Positions 11,930 through 24,800 of a DNA stretch of 64,000 nucleotides are shown piece after piece (the first letter of the stretch is position 1; each line of letters begins with the position of its first letter). The notes under the pieces were generated by a model that saw only the letters and a program-made list of their open reading frames with translations, did not search any database and had not been told where the DNA came from. The stretch is from Gigaspora rosea. Its lineage: Eukaryota > Glomeromycota > Glomeromycetes > Diversisporales > Gigasporaceae. Location: the NCBI GenBank assembly GCA_003550325.1, contig QKWP01000672.1:80621-144620 (forward strand). Direction: 5' to 3'. Position numbers and translations under genes: made by a program.

Positions 11930-14900
11930 TAAGCAAGGGTAATTCAGAACTAATGATGCAGATTTCTGATTTTGAATTAAATTAGTGAATATTTATTTTG
12001 AGATCAATGATAATTTTTTTCAGGCTCTTTTATTTCAATATGATGGTTTTAATTTTAAACAAATAACAAGAGTTAATAAAGTGATAGTCGGGTATATAGA
12101 AAGTCTTATTTATATATAATAATTAATTTTTCAACCAAATCTGAACACTTGCAAAGAACAGTTTGTTTAAAAATTTTTTTTTGTGAAGCATATTAATTAA
12201 TTATTAATAATTTGAAAATAAATATGTGTTATTAGAAAAAATTTTTAAAAAATTTTAAGTGATGATTTTACATAGCTTATTATTATTATAAATGCAGAAA
12301 TTTGCAGACTCAAAGTAATACCAATTAGGATCAAAATTTCGTGTGCAGAATGACAATACTCTACGTGTCAAATATTATGATACGTATATAACATTTCGTT
12401 CCTGGTATATCAAAAGTCTCTATATTTATTTATAAAGTCGAAATAAATTTTTTATGTACTAAGTATTAAAACTATAGTTCAAAATACATATAATACATTT
12501 TACACTTAATGTAGCTTCAAAAATAAATCTGATAGATGGATAATAAAATAAACACTTAACATGAGTATAGATGACTTATACATACACAATCAAATAATAA
12601 CAATAAAATGAGCCACTTGCAGTAACATAGTATCACATCAGTTCAAATAATATTTTACAAACATCAGATATGATATTCAAATACGTAATGAATTATAAAA
12701 ATACGACTAAACTAAAATTTGTTCAAGGATCTATATTTTGGATAATAAATTACATAATATTCAATCCCAAAGAATTTATTTCTTTTTTGGATACATGGTC
12801 TTTATCGATAAGACTACCGTTAATCCATTTATCTATTGTTTAAACCAACTAAATTATATGATTTGATATGATACTTAACATGATATTGAATTCAAAATGT
12901 GCATATCAATGAGAGCAATGTTAAGCGGTCGCAATTGGTGTTAAGTACAAACGTTCACGTTATATTCCGTCCCGCTTATAAACCAATCGGATTGATGATT
13001 TTGTTTACATACACCATAAAAAATACATAACGTTACATAACGTTATTCCTGTCATAAAATTTCCTATCCATAGTGTTAGCATTCTATTGGTCGATTGTAA
13101 ATTCTATTATTTTATTCCATTGTTCTATAGATAATTTTTATATAGTTTTTTTTTTGATCTATTATTAATTTATTGCGAGTTAATAAGAAAAAAAATATTT
13201 TTATATTATAATGGATTAAATTAACGATCACATATTTCCTATTATTTTTTATTTTTATATTATTCTATTATTTTTTCCTTTTAAATGCATTTCTTAACGC
13301 ACCAATTATAATAATTTACTACAAAACAATCTATAGAGTACCATGTGTCGCTAAAACAAGACTATACTGCTTTAGAAATTTTTACTCTAAAAATAATAAA
13401 TAATTTTAAAGTTTGTATAACTGATAATAGTTACATATACATTTATTCTAACCTGGACTTCAAAGTTGAATAATGGTTTAAGTTTTTTTTATTTGCATAC
13501 TATATTTTTAAATTACTACACGTATATTTAATATAACAAGCTTGTTTTTTATGATTTTGAATAAATAGTTCAAGCTTATTATTTGTTTATCTTTGATAAA
13601 TACTTTTTCACTGATCATATCTTTATTAAATTAACATGATATATAAACTGTATTATTAACCTTCTAACTGGCATAGGCTCAAACAATGCAATATTAGAAT
13701 AAAAAAATTTGTTTTTAATAAGATAAAAAATAAAAAATAAAGTCATTAAAATACAGTAAAAGTTAATAACTAAAAATTTAAACCTGAACTTTTAGAAACT
13801 ACTTTCAAATCATGAAGCTATAGTTTTTATGTAAAATATTAATTAAGTGCATACAAATACTTCAGTAAAATTGTAAAGAAAATAAAATCACAAATATTAA
13901 TCATGAAAAGCCAATTTTTTTTTAGCTTTTAAATTAGTTTTTGTTTATTTGTATCATCTAAAAAGTACACATATAAATTGTCAAGGTGACAGTGATTATA
14001 TTTATCAATTGTTGTTATACTACTGTAATATGTATGATGTATAAACACTGTACAAATAAAAAATTTAGAGGATAATTTTAAACTTTTTGCGCTGTATTCA
14101 AGGTTTTCTTATTAGAATTTAAAATAAATAAGACCTTGGAAGTACTACTTTTTATTAAAAAAAATAATAATTTACCACTGTAAAAATTTTCCAGGCAAAT
14201 TTGCCGGGAAATAATCTTCAGATTAAGGGATAACAGTTGTAGAAGTCAATAAGTAAATAATTAGTGAAATGTTAATCTATATTTCCTTTTACTTAGTTCA
14301 TTAGGAAGGGATAGCATATAACTTATGGAGATATCGCCCAAATAAACTTTTTTATCCAAGAAAAACCATATAAATTTGCACGATGATCTTAGAAATTGAC
14401 AATTACTTATGGATAACAGACATTAACTTTAATCTATAACCATTAAACTGTCTGAGTAAATACGTGATATAAACACCTTTATAAGTTTTGTCCCACTACC
14501 TTCAATCGAAGTTTCATTTATGCCACGGCAGCCATAAAATACATAAAGCAAATAATTAGTAAGAGAAAATCCTTATGCTCATTATTACTTGAACTAGTGG
14601 AAGTGATTAAAATATGATTTATAGACTATTATCTAAATAAATCTGGTCTAAGTAAAAAACAGTAAAAATCGTAATGATGATCATATAAATTTTACAACAA
14701 TCCATGACCGGATTTTACATTTACTTCATAGGAGGGCAAACGTTTGATTGGTAAATTTTAGTATATCTACCGTATTGCCAGTGATAATTAATCAACCAAA
14801 TACATAATTTTTAAAAAGTTTTATTGTTTTTTAGCACGGTAATATTACTAGAAACGAAAAAAGCGTCACATAAAGAAGTTTTATATAAGAAAAGAACATA

Positions 14901-15357
14901 TTACGTATGTTTAGAGAATAGGTAGATTTGCATAAAGTGGGTAAATGCGATGTTTATTACTAATAAACCCAACCTCATTAAAAAATTTACAAGTTACATA
15001 TAACTGAAACTTTACAGTCGATAAATCCAAAATACACTGCTAGGACAGATCAAATTTCAACATTAAACCCAAAACATCGATTAATAAAAACTTATACCTA
15101 TTTAAATCAAACAATTAGTAACAAAAATTCATTAAAATCTAACGTAATGAAGTAATTTTAAATGAAACATTTTTTGATACCTTCATTTTTCAGTTTAATT
15201 TCGCATAGCCCAATAGATTATAGTATATTTTATTCTAAGTAAGGCAAAAGACTCGTTTAAAGCTTGAAAACAAGCATTATTAGTTTGACTTTCGGCAATA
15301 ACATCCCTGATTGCTTTTTACTGATTACTTGCTTGGCAAACGTAATAATACACATAG
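11930..15357. other. Gene-free A+T-rich DNA
   Basis: 11930-12155 still matches the 3' flank of kinase copy B (50100-50325). The match then stops and resumes at about 16951. The roughly 4.8 kb between is therefore extra in this copy or lost from the other. No coding frame, terminal repeat or RNA gene was recognised in 12156-15357. Confidence 0.6.
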
Positions 15358-16555
15358 TAATGATGCCTGACGAAATTATTTTTGTGATGACGAATGACGT
15401 CGTCATGGTTTCGTATGACGAAACCTTGACGATTGACGAAACCCCCGACGATTGACGAAACCTATGACGAATTGACGAAACTTATGACGAATTGACGAAA
15501 CCTATGACGAATTGACGAAACCTATGACGTATTGACGAAACCTATGACGAAATTGACGAAACCTATGACGAATTGACGAAATCTATGACGTATTGACGAA
15601 ACCTTGACGAAGCCTCTAACGATTGATGAAACATTGGCAACCGATTCAGCCAATAATTAAACAACAAGCTTCTATATAATGATCTTTAGATACACTAAAC
15701 CTTAAATTGTTTCAAAAAAATGATATTTCATTATAAGGTTTCATTGGCTTTTTTCTTTTTTCTTCTTTCGCACGTTCAAATATATGTCGGTTTGATCCGG
15801 AATACCGGTAGTCATTTATGTCGGGTTGATCCGGAATACCGGTCGAAAATACCGGTAATCGAGTTTATCCGGAATAGTCAAAATTTGTGCACGCGTTTAT
15901 TTTCGTCAATTCCGGATCAACCCGACATAGATTCCGAACACGTAAAAAAGGAAATTAAATTTTGTAAATAAACAAAGCGCGTAAAGATAGAAGTTTATGG
16001 CAAGAGTGTTAGTGTTGGAGACTACAACGATATATTGGTGCTCATTATTTGTAAAATTTCGTTTCCGTCATTTTTAATTAGTGCACCAAGGTCGATCTAA
16101 ACATTGGTTTTCAAGTATTTTCGCGTTAATAATAATGCACTGGTTATCTTAGCAACCTATATTGATTCTCTATCGCTGTTATTAATTATGCATTATCCCT
16201 TAAAACATCGTTTTTTTTTAGCTCTTATCGTTATCGTTATTAAAACACTTCTTAACTTTTTATAAACGCGGTAATTAACTCTATTTTGTATGGATATGAC
16301 TCTTCAGGTTTCTTCATTGATTTCGTCAATTCGTCATAGGTTTCGTCAATTCGTCATAGGTTTCGTCAATTCGTCATAGGTTTCGTCATTTCGTCATAGG
16401 TTTCGTCATTTCGTCATAGGTTTCGTCAATTCGTCATAGGTTTCGTCAATCGTCAGGGGTTTCGTCAATCGTCAATTCGTCAATCAGAAATTACCTGACG
16501 AATGGTTTCGTCATTCGTCAATGACGTATATTTCGTCATTCGTCAGGCATCATTA
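15358..16555. mobile_element. hAT-type MITE, 1198 bp, with GACGAAA subterminal arrays
   Basis: The ends are inverted: TAATGATGCCTGACGAA on the left and its reverse complement on the right. Both flanks carry the 8-bp duplication ACACATAG (15350-15357 and 16556-16563), the target-site length of the hAT superfamily. Subterminal arrays of a 20-bp unit, CCTATGACGAATTGACGAAA, run at about 15440-15620. The reverse-complement units run at about 16316-16460. A second inner inverted pair built on TATGTCGGGTTGATCCGGAA lies at 15780-15930. No transposase is encoded, so it would depend on a transposase supplied elsewhere. Confidence 0.85.
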
Positions 16556-17245
16556 ACACATAGCCACTTCGGTTCTAAGTAAATCTTTTGTTTTTGTATC
16601 ATTTTGTGATTATTTTTTACACTGAAGGCAACATCTTTCTCAAACTAACGATTAAAAAAAAAATTCATAAGCAAAATGGTGAAACGTTGCAATTTAAAAA
16701 GTACTTTGAGCTGTATAAATTAGTTATCCGGGCAATTGATTCGAATTAGGTTTGTCCTCCTATTAGATTTCACCCTAACCCGATCTACAAAGCGAATTCA
16801 CTATTACACAACTCAGCTTTCACCCTGTTCTTTTATATTAATCATATATAATAAATTTCTTGTATTAATACGTATAAAGTTTCGTCTCTCTTCTTCGTCA
16901 GACTGATCGGATATCTCCGGGTGAGTGATGTAAATCATCGGATAATTTCGGATAGATGTCAAAAAAAATTTTCGCATGGGCTAATTATTTTCCATTTACT
17001 AGTTTTCAATGACATCTGAAGGATAATGCACTTGTTTTTAAATTTGCTCACATTTGTCATATAAAAGTTCGTTTCGTCATGAGTTTCGTCATCTTTCGTC
17101 AATCGTAAAATTGAAGTTGTCTGACGAAATGGTCGTCATCCGTCTATACGAAGCTATTCGTCATTCGTTCAGACACCATTAGATTGAAAAATATCAAAAG
17201 ATTTGTGATAGTTATAAAGATTGGCATAATATTAATTATTTTGAG
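16556..17245. other. Intergenic DNA with a diverged GACGAAA-family end
   Basis: From about 16951 the sequence matches 50335 onward in the second cassette. 17070-17185 is rich in TTTCGTCAT motifs and ends with the reverse complement of TAATGGTGTCTGAACGAATG, close to the MITE terminus at 15358. It is probably an old, truncated relative, present in both cassette copies and so older than the duplication. No gene was seen. Confidence 0.55.
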
Positions 17246-20200
17246 GCGCGAATATTTTGGAAAGATATTACTAAGGAACAAGTTAAGCATGAACTTGAAA
17301 TAATGGCTGATAAAAAGTCATTGTACCGACTACGTCAAAACAAGAATGATCTAATTGCTTCTATTGAATATTTGGCTCTTATTTCATCTTACATCGAACG
17401 CCTTAAACGTCTTTCGCAAGTTCTTACCCGATTTAGAGTAAGGGACACAGATAAAAGTTGGTCAGTTGAAATATTGAAAGTTTCAAAAAATGATGCCATG
17501 AAATTGGATATGTTGTCCGATATTTTTCAAAATTTTTATAGCAATTTTAATTAACTCAATGAAAAGTACTTGGTCTTTGGTTAAAGAACTTAATTCCGCT
17601 GATGAATTTATTAAGTATTTGCTTGAAAATTTAATCGAGAGAGATCTAACAAATCTTATCAATGGCAAATATTTATTCACAGTATCATGTATTAATTAAG
17701 ACTACAATTTGAAATCCTGAAAACCATAATTATTGAATTTCTTAATATAATAATAATTAAAATTATCATAAAGTTTTTTAGAATTAATACATAGTGTATT
17801 AAGTTTATTAGATTATTGAATTATTATGATAACGATAATGATTTTCAGAATTACGCATTCTAGCTTTTACGTAATAGTCAGATACAAAGGGACTGAACAT
17901 TACCCATTATATGTTCATTTATCTATTATAATCAGCTTGATGATCAATCGGATACAAAGCTATTACAGGAGAACACTGTAGCCGCTTTAATCGAAGTCAA
18001 CAAAGCATTGAATCCTCTAAATAAAAATGCCACACGATTATCAACCACTCCATTTTTAAAATGCTTGTCTGAAGTATCATAAAAAAAAATCCTTCGCTCG
18101 CAGAAAACATAAGTTCCTGCGGTTCTCATTATTAAGTGGTTTTTAGAAGGTTAAATAGAAACTCATAATTCATTTTAATCCGATTTCATTATGACCTGCG
18201 ACAAGGAATGAATTAAAATGCTGCAACAATTGGTCTCTATATATTTAAACATAACAAACTATTGAACTCATGTGAACTTACATTAACATCAATATAACAA
18301 CGCACCTCGTGTTATATAGCGGAATTACGCGATCTGCGGTTGTGCTCTCTTGATTGGAAAATCTAGAGCTTCCATTGATTATTCAGTTGATGATGATAGT
18401 ACTGAAGATATTAACATGCTAATGAATCAATTTTGTTATGCAAGTTGATTTAGCACATTAAATTACCACAAGATTGATTAAATATGGTCATTTTCTTTAT
18501 CAAAGATGCGCATAGAAGCTCACGAGACCCTCGACTTGCAAAACTTGTTGGATGAATTAACTAATATACGTATAGAAAGATGGGAAAAAACAATTGATCA
18601 GGAACAAAACGAATACTATTATTTAACCTTCTTTTCCGCACGTCATATTCTGGCCTTTTATGATTTTTTTAGAAGCATTGATTATACGTATGATGATTTA
18701 TATGATAATTTCCATGCATCAAATCAAGAAATTGTCAGAATATTGTTCGGTTCGCTAATGACAAAGCTAACTTACAGTAATTACCCAACTGGACTGGATA
18801 ATGACCGATTTTTCAAAACGAAGTTGATTTTTTACTAACATTTTGCAAAATTAGTGAAGTATTTCATAACATTTTTACCGACATTCCACAACGAATTCGA
18901 TCCATTCCTGATGATGTTGAACCAGTGTTACACTATTAAAAATTTTCTGCGCACAAAATCTTCTTTTTGATCATCACCCCTGCTTTTTCATCCCTGTACG
19001 ATCACGATCTGATCAACTTAAATTGCCCACGATTATGATCGATTATCCTTTCCTTAAATATAATTCTTATTACTATCTATAGATAACCCGATTGCCATAT
19101 ATGTCCTCCTATAGATATGTATAATTACCAAACCCGACATCAATACTAAATTACCTGCGACGCGTGAAATTAAATTAGATTCATGCTTGAACAATACTAA
19201 GCGCGTGAAGCCTTTAAATATTATCGCAAATCTGCTAGCCCAATGAAGAGTTAGAAAGGCAGATTCTAAATTAATGCTTCGGGTGTAAGTCTTGAATTGG
19301 ATAAAGACGCGAGGGAAAAGTATAATTGGTGTTGAGGATAAATGTGTATTAGTAATGACGGAAGGATAATGACCCGGGGGGAAATTGAGTTCGCTAACAT
19401 GTATAAAAGACCAATGTATTCGCTCTTCTTGTATCTTTAGGTTTATCTGAGTGAATTCCTCCTGAATAATAAAGTCTTCTGAGTGAACTCTTTTTTTATA
19501 TCGTATCCTGCTGATTTATTTATTTCTATATATCGTATCTGCTGAATATTATATTATTTATATCTGCTGAATGTCACATATGAGTTTAACGATTCTTTAT
19601 TTGATTTATAATTTGATTACATATTCGTTATTACATATTTTCCTACTTTATTATTATAAACCCAACCTATCCGATATCCATCTCAGCCCATCCGATTTTT
19701 CCAATCCTCGTTTACTATCCAAGCAGCTTAAACCGGCGTGTCTGATATCTCCCGTTTTTCCGATAGTAACACCAGTTATTGTTGATACAGTTTTTAAAGG
19801 AAAAATATTCGTTGCAGAATGTCACTTTTTTACCAATCATCGATCTTTTCCTAAATCGTGGCAAATTCTAATTTGTCGAAGCACAACTACTTCAGAAAAA
19901 AATTCTCTTTTCATAAAACGTTCATTTATTGCCGCGAAAAATGGCTACAAAGACTATTTATTTTGTATTGCCAATGTCGAATACATTGATTTTCAAATTA
20001 AATATAATCTTGTTAAATTGATCCGCATGTTTCAAAAGAAGAAAATTATCTTTTATTTTTGGTTTGTACTCGAGAAAAGGCTATGAATCATCATATCTTA
20101 GATCAATTTGCTGAAAATATTCACCCTACTAATGGTCTTGATTCAGAGTCTACAAAAATTTTATACTCTGAAATTTGTGATCATGCTACGTGCGTGACTT

Positions 20201-20592
20201 CAAATATGTCCGGACAGGGCAAAACAGAATGGATTAAATGTTCAAGTTTTAAGTCAAGAAAAGCTCCACGTACTTTAGTAATCAGTGATAGTATTAATTT
20301 TGGGACACTAGTTCAGCAATTGACTAATTGTAAATTGAATACCTTTGAAAGTTTACACCTTGATATTACTCTTATAACTTATCCTCATGAAATTGATTTC
20401 TTTTTGTTCGTATTATTGACGCTTGGTATATTTTCTAATGAATTGGATGTAATACATTTCCCTCAAACTTTAATATTTGTTGAAATCATGTCAACAATTG
20501 AGCAAGATTTATTTGAATCACTTTCTTTAACAAGTTATGCGCCTGCTAATGCGCTAGGATTTTTTTCAATAAACAGTGATAGCAGTAATTAA
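17246..20592 (+). pseudogene. RNF213-like E3 ligase/AAA+ gene fragment, copy A (split by a solo LTR)
   Basis: Successive same-strand pieces read as parts of a mysterin/RNF213-type giant protein, an AAA+ ATPase with E3 ubiquitin ligase activity in the cytosol. The pieces are: 17246-17680 (RIFWKDITKEQVKHELEIM, later DLTNLING); 17937-18130 (LDDQSDTKLLQENTVAALIE); 18330-18925 (DDDSTEDINMLMNQF, then YYYLTFFSARHILAFYDFF); and 19776-20592. The last holds the nucleotide-binding loop SGQGKTEW and the stretch LHLDITLITYPHEIDFFLFV..LIFVEI. That stretch follows the human RNF213 pattern FHFDVTSSVQ..FLFKLLIL..YIIEI. Frames change several times and the C-terminal part is missing after about 20533, so this is a decayed, truncated copy. 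RNF213 assignment is from recalled family patterns and is moderate. Confidence 0.6.
18926..19771 (+). mobile_element. Probable solo LTR, 846 bp
   Basis: The ends are TGTTAC and GTAACA (TG..CA), with a 4-bp target duplication CCAG (18922-18925 and 19772-19775). The orthologous position in cassette B (about 52565) is an empty site with one CCAG. A TATA-box-like TATAAAAGACC (about 19401) and an AATAAA (about 19467) fit an LTR promoter and polyadenylation region on the + strand. No internal coding region is present. Family not assigned. The insertion postdates the cassette duplication. Confidence 0.65.
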
Positions 20593-21825
20593 GTTTTAAT
20601 AATCAGTGATATTGTTTTTTAAGATTATGAATTTTATGAATTACAATTAATAGTGGTGATTAATCAGTGCAGTTTTATCAAAGTTCTGGCTTTACAATTT
20701 AATTATTTCAATATTTTTTACTAGAATTTATTGTAGATAATTAAATAAAGATGAATTAATTTAGAATAGTTTGTTACATAATATTCTTGTAAAATAGGGC
20801 TTAAATAGTTATATAATTAGATCAAATGTACATGTTGTATCCCGGATAAGAATCCGCCCGATTCAGAATCCGGCCGTCCTGATTCAGAATCAGGACGGCC
20901 GGATTCCGAATCGGGCGGATTCTTATCTGGGACACAACATACATTATATCAACCAATCATATTAAAAAAATTATTTACACTAATGTTTGTTCTATTTATT
21001 GTTACAAAATTTACAAGCTATCATTCTTTGTAATACATAATAATGTAGCTAAGTTGGTTTGTATTGAGAATTATAATAGTTTTTATAATGATTTGCTGCT
21101 AAAATTTTTCTATAACACTTACTAATTATTTGATAATATATAGTTTATAGTAAGATTGGGCTGGTTTGTATTTAGTTATCAGATTTTCATTGTGATGTAC
21201 TATAAAAATTCATATGTAGTTAAGTTTAGTTATTTGTATTTGAGCCTATTATGATTTTATCTATTATAGAACTTATTAGCTATAGTTGTAAATAGTAATA
21301 TAGGCAAGTTAGTTAGAATTTTGGTAAATTTATTTATTATAATAAACCCAACTTACCGAATATTGTGGTAATATACAGCTATATTTGAATTATTAGATTT
21401 ATATTGTGATTTGCTATGTAAAATTTAAATATAGTACTTTCAAATAATTGTAATAACACATAATTTGTGGTCTAATTTGAGTTTGTTTATACTATATTTA
21501 TCATAATTTCTATTATTGTTTATTATAAAAAATTTCTGTTAAAGAAACTTTTAGTTATAGTAGTACACAATAATGGGATTAAATTGGGTTAGTTTATTTC
21601 TAAAGCAGAGTAAAGGATCTTAAGATTAGGCAATAGAAAGAAAAAATGGGTTCATGTTGGTTATAGAGTCAAAATAAATAAAAGATACTCAAATGTTCAA
21701 ATCATATTTAATTAAGAATCCGAATATGATCTGCAGTGACACTTATAGCTTTTTATTATAAAACTTGGGATAATTAACATAGTAAAATTAATATAGGATT
21801 TGAATCTCAATGACGCCTTATTTTT
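20593..21825. other. Gene-free DNA apart from a long palindrome
   Basis: No coding frame was recognised. The only distinct structure is the GC-rich palindrome at 20832-20940, listed separately. The rest is A+T-rich with degenerate TTTATTATAA words. Confidence 0.55.
20832..20940. repeat. Near-perfect GC-rich palindrome, 54-bp arms
   Basis: Arms 20832-20885 and 20887-20940 are reverse complements with three mismatches and a single central base. Each arm contains AAGAATCCGCCCGATTC and AATCCGGCCGTCCTGATTC. The G+C content is far above the surrounding DNA. Candidates are a very small foldback transposon or a transcript hairpin. No target duplication was clear. Confidence 0.85.
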
Positions 21826-24800
21826 ATGACCTCTAATAAAGTTACTCTGTTAGTAGTAGGTTCAGTGTTGCCAACCTTACACTATGGACCATATTCTTTT
21901 TTATGGTGGCAAAAAAACAATGACAAAAGTAATAGTGAAATTTTGAACTACTTTCCGTTCTATTGGCCAAACTACAAAAGTTGTTTTAAGCGAAAGAGAC
22001 TTCTATATTACTATTGTAATAGGAAATCCTGATAATGCTTTCGCTCCTGGTTTTATTTGTACTTCGGGCACTTATTCAAGCAATGTAGAAGGAAGCTCTA
22101 CTGCCGCAATTTCAAACTTGTATACTCAAATATTTCAAAAAAGACAAACCCGCCTTTCTGGTCCACTTGTAATAGGATGGAATGATAAAAATATAATTTC
22201 ACAATTATCTCAAAACATTTTATTTTTTCCTTTTTCTTTTTTTGTTGGGAAATATCAAATTTTTGTTTATGGAATTGGTTCTTCATTATGTGAAGATTGG
22301 AATAATGGCTAGTTAGGGTACAAAGCTTTACTTTATAGTAAATATAATGATAAACCGGCAATATTTGTATCTACAATTGATAGTAAAAATTGTATACTTG
22401 AAATTTATCAAAATTATGAAGTTCAAAAAGAATTTATAGCTAGTTCTCCAAACGAAGTTTGGGAAATTTCAAGGTTTATAATGCAATATAAAGTAGTACA
22501 ACTTTTCGGGCTTGAAAATTTATTTACACAAAAAATTATTCAACAAAATTTAAAGCCCACATGTTCTTCAGAAAATTGGCATATTTTTTCTTTACTTGAA
22601 CCCGTATACAATTATAATCTTAGACGCTATACTCTTGCAAATATAGAATGGTACCAATTCTTTGAATCTTGGGCTAAAAGTGATAATCCAATAATTGAAT
22701 TTACGTCCAGTCTTGAAAAACTTTATCCAGTTGATTATACATTTAGTAATCGAAAATTAAGAGCATGGAAGGCAATGTTGTGCGCTGCAGGCTGTCACAA
22801 TGTAACGCCTTGGTCATCTGATGAATCTGAGATAAAAATAATTGACAATTAGTTATAATAAAATTAATATTCTAACTCATTTTACATTTTTTCATTATTA
22901 TAAGTATCAGTTTTGGTCACGATCAGAAAAAGACAATGATTTATTATATATGTTATACGAATCAGGATTTCTTCAAGCCAAACCTCAATATATTCCAAAC
23001 AAAACTTTAATCTTTTGGAATTGCTTCAAACAAGCATTATCGATAAACAAAAAAACTCCAAATGGAAAACAACATATATTATCAATTATCGCTGATAATT
23101 TTGCCTATTCAAAGCTAGAATCAAAATTAGGGGCAAGTATTAGTTTTATATTATAAAAATGATTCAATTTTTTAGTAAAAATTTAACATTCAATATTTAC
23201 AATTAAGGTTGGTACACATACTATCCTAGAAGCCCATAAGCATGCATGATTTATTGGTTGTAGTGCTCCACCACTATTTAAACCTATTATCTATCGGGTT
23301 AAATTATTAGAAGAATCAATAGCTCAATTTGAACTATTTTTTTCAAATAAAGAAAATGTAAATATGAGTAGTTATAAATCAGATAGCGAAACTGGATTAC
23401 CTGTATTGTATCTTAAAGATAAGAAAGCATCCCTGAGAAAAAAATTTTCTGAATTGTTTCCTAATGGTTTGCGAAGAACCACATTTATGACACGTCTTCA
23501 AGGAAAAAGATATCAGTATAAAGAAGATTTGGGAGGCCTGTGTTCAATCTGTAATGAATGTGGATATGAAGTTTTTGCAGATATTGAGAATTTAATTGAG
23601 AATCATGTTTACAATATTCAAATACGAGTATGATATCTATTAATTAATATATAAATTGTTTGTTATTTTTTATATTTCTAATTGAAATTTAATAAAAACT
23701 TTATAATAGAAACAATTAAAAATTCAAGCACAAGTTTTGAGACGTTATTTGTGTAAAGATTTTGCAAAGGAGTTGGATATTGATTTATTAGGTTGTGCAA
23801 ACCATAATAAATGTATCAGTCATTGCCTACCTCACGCATTTGGCAAATGCTATTCGGATCATCCAGATACTTGCAATAATTGTGAATCTCTTTTATTATT
23901 TTTTGAAATGTTACAAAACAATCTTGAAAAAGAACAACAAGAAATGTTACCAGACTATTAAAATCGATTGATTGCTTTTATAGCACATTATGCTCGTAAA
24001 TCCTATCTCAATGCACAGTTTAGTGCACAGTTTTCTCAACTTGATTCGGATGGAGCTTTAATGATCGTAGATTATAAAATGAACATTCTTTCCAAAAAAG
24101 CTCGTGAAACAAAAAATGAATAGTTTGGAAAAAGAGAATGGACGCTCCATTCAGTTCTTGTATATACAAAAAATTCTGAAAATAATAATCTGGATGTACA
24201 AGCTTTTGATCATTGGTCAGGAGATACTCGTCAGGATGCATAGTTCACGGTATTCTCATTGCATACAGTAATAGAAACCTTGGAGCGAAAGCCAAAGTGG
24301 GTCACTATTGTTTCAGACAATAGCCGGTACTATCATAATACAGAATTAATGATTATTATGGGGCATTGGAAAGAATGGTACAATATTAGTCCTCGTAGAT
24401 GGTTATTTTTAGAGACAGGTAAGGCAAAAACTGCAATAGATTCTCACCATGCTCAGGTATAAATCAATATCTATTTTCTTTTATATTATTTAGAATTTGT
24501 ATTAGTTATTTTTTTTTTTAGATTTCGCATGCGATAAAAAGGTGGGTAAAAATAGGTCATAAAATAGAAGAAGAAGAAGACATTGAAAATGCTATCAAAG
24601 ATCTTTCAGGTACTCATGTATCTCATCTTGAACCAAATCGGGATAAAGGTAAATATTCAATTTATATATACATATATATTGAAGTAAATAATATTATCGT
24701 TTGAATAGAAAAAGAAAAGTTGGGAAGAATCAATAGAATATCAAATTGGCATGAATTTACCTGGCCTGAAACAGGGGAAGATACTGTATATATATGTACT

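Noticed and set aside
15440-16460. Regular 20-bp repeats resembling a CRISPR array
   Set aside because: The units are directly adjacent without unique spacers, occur in inverted orientation at the other end of the same block, and lie inside terminal repeats with an 8-bp duplication. They are MITE subterminal repeats.
19571-20086. 171-residue forward open frame taken as one gene
   Set aside because: It crosses the right boundary of the solo LTR. The first part is LTR sequence and only the part after 19775 belongs to the RNF213-like fragment.
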